Under the pieces are notes generated by a model that saw only the letters and a program-made list of their open reading frames with translations, was not told the origin of the DNA and did no database searches. This document shows, piece after piece, positions 4,182 through 5,629 of a DNA stretch of 5,629 bases. Origin of the DNA: Pseudolabrys sp. (GTDB lineage: Bacteria; Pseudomonadota; Alphaproteobacteria; Rhizobiales; Xanthobacteraceae); assembly GCA_029945495.1 (NCBI GenBank), contig JAQSCR010000028.1:1-5629 (forward strand), read 5' to 3'. Position 1 is the first letter of the stretch; each line of letters begins with the position of its first letter. The position numbers were made by a program, and so were the translations under genes.

Positions 4182-5629
4182 ATGACGGACGACCATAGCA
4201 CAGCGCCGACCTGGTATGAGGCCACCCGGGTCGCAAGCCCGTCGCGGGAGCGGCTCAACCACGACCTCGACGTCGATGTCTGCGTCATCGGCGCCGGCCT
4301 TGCGGGGCTGACCGCCGCGCGCGAGGTCGCCCAGCGCGGCTGGTCGGTGGTCGTGCTGGAGGGCGCAAGCGTCGCCTCGGCGGCGTCCGGCCGCAATACC
4401 GGCTTCGTGCTGCCGGGCTATGCCGAAAGCATTGACGACATGGTCGAGCGCATCGGGCTGGATCACACCAAGCAGCTCTGGGCGCTGTCGGAGCAGGGGC
4501 TCGACTACGTCCGCCGCACCATCGACGACAATGACCTGCCGGGCGTCGACAAGGTGGCGGGCTGGCTGCACGTCGACAAGACCGACAATGCGAATGCCAC
4601 CAACGCCGCTGTCGAGCGGTTGCGCTGGATCGGCGCCGACGCCGAGATGTGGACGACGGCGCAGGTGCGCGAGCAACTGGTCAACCCGCGCTACTTCAAC
4701 GCCGTGCATTTCCGCAACGCGTTTCACATTCATCCGCTCAATTACACGCTCGGTCTCGCCGCACTCGCGGAAAAAGCGGGCGCGCGCATCTTCGAGGACA
4801 CACCGGCGCTGTCGATCGATCCGGCCGGCGTGCGCAAGCGCATCGTCACGCCGAACGGCCGCCTGCGCGCCACGCATGTGGTGCTCGCCGGCAATGTGCA
4901 GCTCGGCGCGCTGATGCCGGAAGTGTCGGCGACCTTGCTGCCGGTGATGACCTTCGTGATGGTGACCGAGCCGCTCGGCGAAAAGCTGCACGAACTGGTG
5001 CGCTATCGCGGCGCGGTCTCGGACACCAACCGCGCCGACAATCATTACCGCATCGTGGATGGAGCAAATCCTTCTGGACCAAGGCTGCAATGGTCGGGGC
5101 GCATGCGCGCTTGGGCTGCCGATCCGCAGCATTTCAAGCGCGGCCTGGTCGCCGACATCAGACGCAATTATCCCGATCTCGGCCCGGTCGAAGTCGCGCA
5201 TCTGTGGCGCGGCACGCTGGGGCGCACCATTCATCGCATGCCGCAGATCGGCGAAATTTCCGAAGGCGTCTGGCTGGCGAGCGGCTTCGGCGGCCATGGA
5301 CTTAACACCACGGCGATGGGCGGCGAACTGGTGGCGCGCGGCATCGTCGAAGGCGACCAGACCTGGCGGCTGTTTGCGCCTTACGAACTGGTCTGGGCCG
5401 GCGGCCGGCTCGGCAGCGCGATCGCGCAGGGGCTCTATTGGGGCCGCAGTTCGATGGATAGCCTGAAGGCTGCCGCGTCGCGCTATCGCGAGCGCCGCCG
5501 CGTCGCCAAGCGCCAACGACAAGAAGCGATAAAACTGGCCGGCCCGGTGCTGCCGCCGGTATTGCCGTCGCCGGCCGATTTGGCGGCGGCGCCGGTCATC
5601 GAAGCGCCGGCAACGGCAGAGGCAAAAGC
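4182..5629 (+). CDS. FAD-dependent oxidoreductase, DadA/PuuB-like (partial, runs off right edge)
   Basis: 482 complete codons are seen with no stop before the window ends. Residues 30-60 form the Rossmann FAD-binding unit: DVDVCVIGAGLAGLTAAREV (GxGxxG, Gly37-Gly42), ending in Glu60 for the ribose. SAASGRNTGFVLPG (66-79) corresponds to the GASGRNGG segment of gamma-glutamylputrescine oxidase and DadA-type amine/amino-acid oxidases. HIHPLNYTLGLAALAEKAGA and THVVLAGN belong to the second FAD/substrate part, and SGFGGHGLNT (367-376) closes the FAD site. Such enzymes oxidise C-N bonds of amines or amino acids using FAD; the substrate here is unknown. The start at 4182 is the first ATG after an in-frame TGA at 4170, without a clear Shine-Dalgarno. 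Past about residue 430 comes an extension beyond the usual ~430-residue family length: a basic segment (YRERRRVAKRQRQ, 435-447), then a Pro/Ala-rich tail still open at 482. Codons 294-301 are atypical, possibly a small in-frame insertion. Confidence 0.9.
   Translation, partial: MTDDHSTAPTWYEATRVASPSRERLNHDLDVDVCVIGAGLAGLTAAREVAQRGWSVVVLEGASVASAASGRNTGFVLPGYAESIDDMVERIGLDHTKQLWALSEQGLDYVRRTIDDNDLPGVDKVAGWLHVDKTDNANATNAAVERLRWIGADAEMWTTAQVREQLVNPRYFNAVHFRNAFHIHPLNYTLGLAALAEKAGARIFEDTPALSIDPAGVRKRIVTPNGRLRATHVVLAGNVQLGALMPEVSATLLPVMTFVMVTEPLGEKLHELVRYRGAVSDTNRADNHYRIVDGANPSGPRLQWSGRMRAWAADPQHFKRGLVADIRRNYPDLGPVEVAHLWRGTLGRTIHRMPQIGEISEGVWLASGFGGHGLNTTAMGGELVARGIVEGDQTWRLFAPYELVWAGGRLGSAIAQGLYWGRSSMDSLKAAASRYRERRRVAKRQRQEAIKLAGPVLPPVLPSPADLAAAPVIEAPATAEAK

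Noticed and set aside
3596..4198. 200-codon plus-strand open frame opposite the histidine phosphatase
   Set aside because: Antisense shadow with no domain; the minus strand encodes an intact catalytic signature.
4061..4396. Extended N terminus of the histidine phosphatase
   Set aside because: The extra 112 codons are antisense to the divergent oxidoreductase gene and the intergenic region. The family N terminus begins at the ATG at 4060.
4104..5522. 472-codon minus-strand open frame
   Set aside because: Exactly antisense to the FAD oxidoreductase. Its His/Arg/Ala-rich translation has no domain, whereas the plus strand shows the whole Rossmann and FAD-site signature.
1..5629. tRNA, rRNA, CRISPR array, insertion sequence, integrase or toxin-antitoxin genes
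   Set aside because: None of the diagnostic structures or motifs is seen. Short inverted repeats are isolated, and there are no regularly spaced repeats or terminal repeats.

Overview
The window reads as chromosomal DNA of a GC-rich alphaproteobacterium, most likely of the Rhizobiales (Hyphomicrobiales), Bradyrhizobium/Rhodopseudomonas-like. This is inferred from the G/C-ending codon use, the protein types, and a GGAAC-N17-CGTT element matching the alphaproteobacterial general-stress (EcfG) promoter consensus. No tRNA, rRNA, CRISPR array, insertion sequence or phage gene is visible. The window is densely coding, and no gene-free stretch reaches 300 bases.

Left part (1-2396). Two minus-strand genes lie in line. 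The upstream one (718-2196) encodes a 492-residue, almost wholly coiled-coil protein, possibly of the crescentin/Ccrp type of cytoskeletal or scaffold protein. The downstream one (15-557) encodes a small exported PRC-barrel protein. Between them, one 26-bp palindrome appears to do two jobs. As RNA it is a rho-independent terminator for the coiled-coil gene. As DNA its arms carry the -35 and -10 elements of an EcfG-type stress promoter for the PRC-barrel gene. A 200-bp divergent region (2197-2396) then holds a perfect TATAAT box facing the coiled-coil gene and an operator-like inverted repeat near its predicted start of transcription.

Middle (2397-4060). A plus-strand gene encodes a 198-residue membrane protein with a soluble N-terminal domain and two C-terminal membrane helices. 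It meets a minus-strand UspF/UspG-type universal stress protein tail to tail with only three bases between stop codons. Upstream of that gene, on the same strand, is a SixA-like histidine phosphatase. The two minus-strand genes may be co-transcribed (101-bp gap) or separate.

Right part (4061-5629). Divergent from sixA across 121 bp is a DadA/PuuB-type FAD-dependent oxidoreductase gene that is open to the right edge (482 codons seen, no stop). It carries a basic, then Pro/Ala-rich C-terminal extension and a short stretch of atypical codons around residues 294-301.

The genes do not form one recognisable pathway. The shared theme is envelope and stress physiology: PRC-barrel, universal stress protein, phosphohistidine phosphatase and cytoskeletal-type coiled coil. 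I find no convincing new multi-gene system. The most notable signals are regulatory, led by the overlapping terminator/stress promoter at 617-651.
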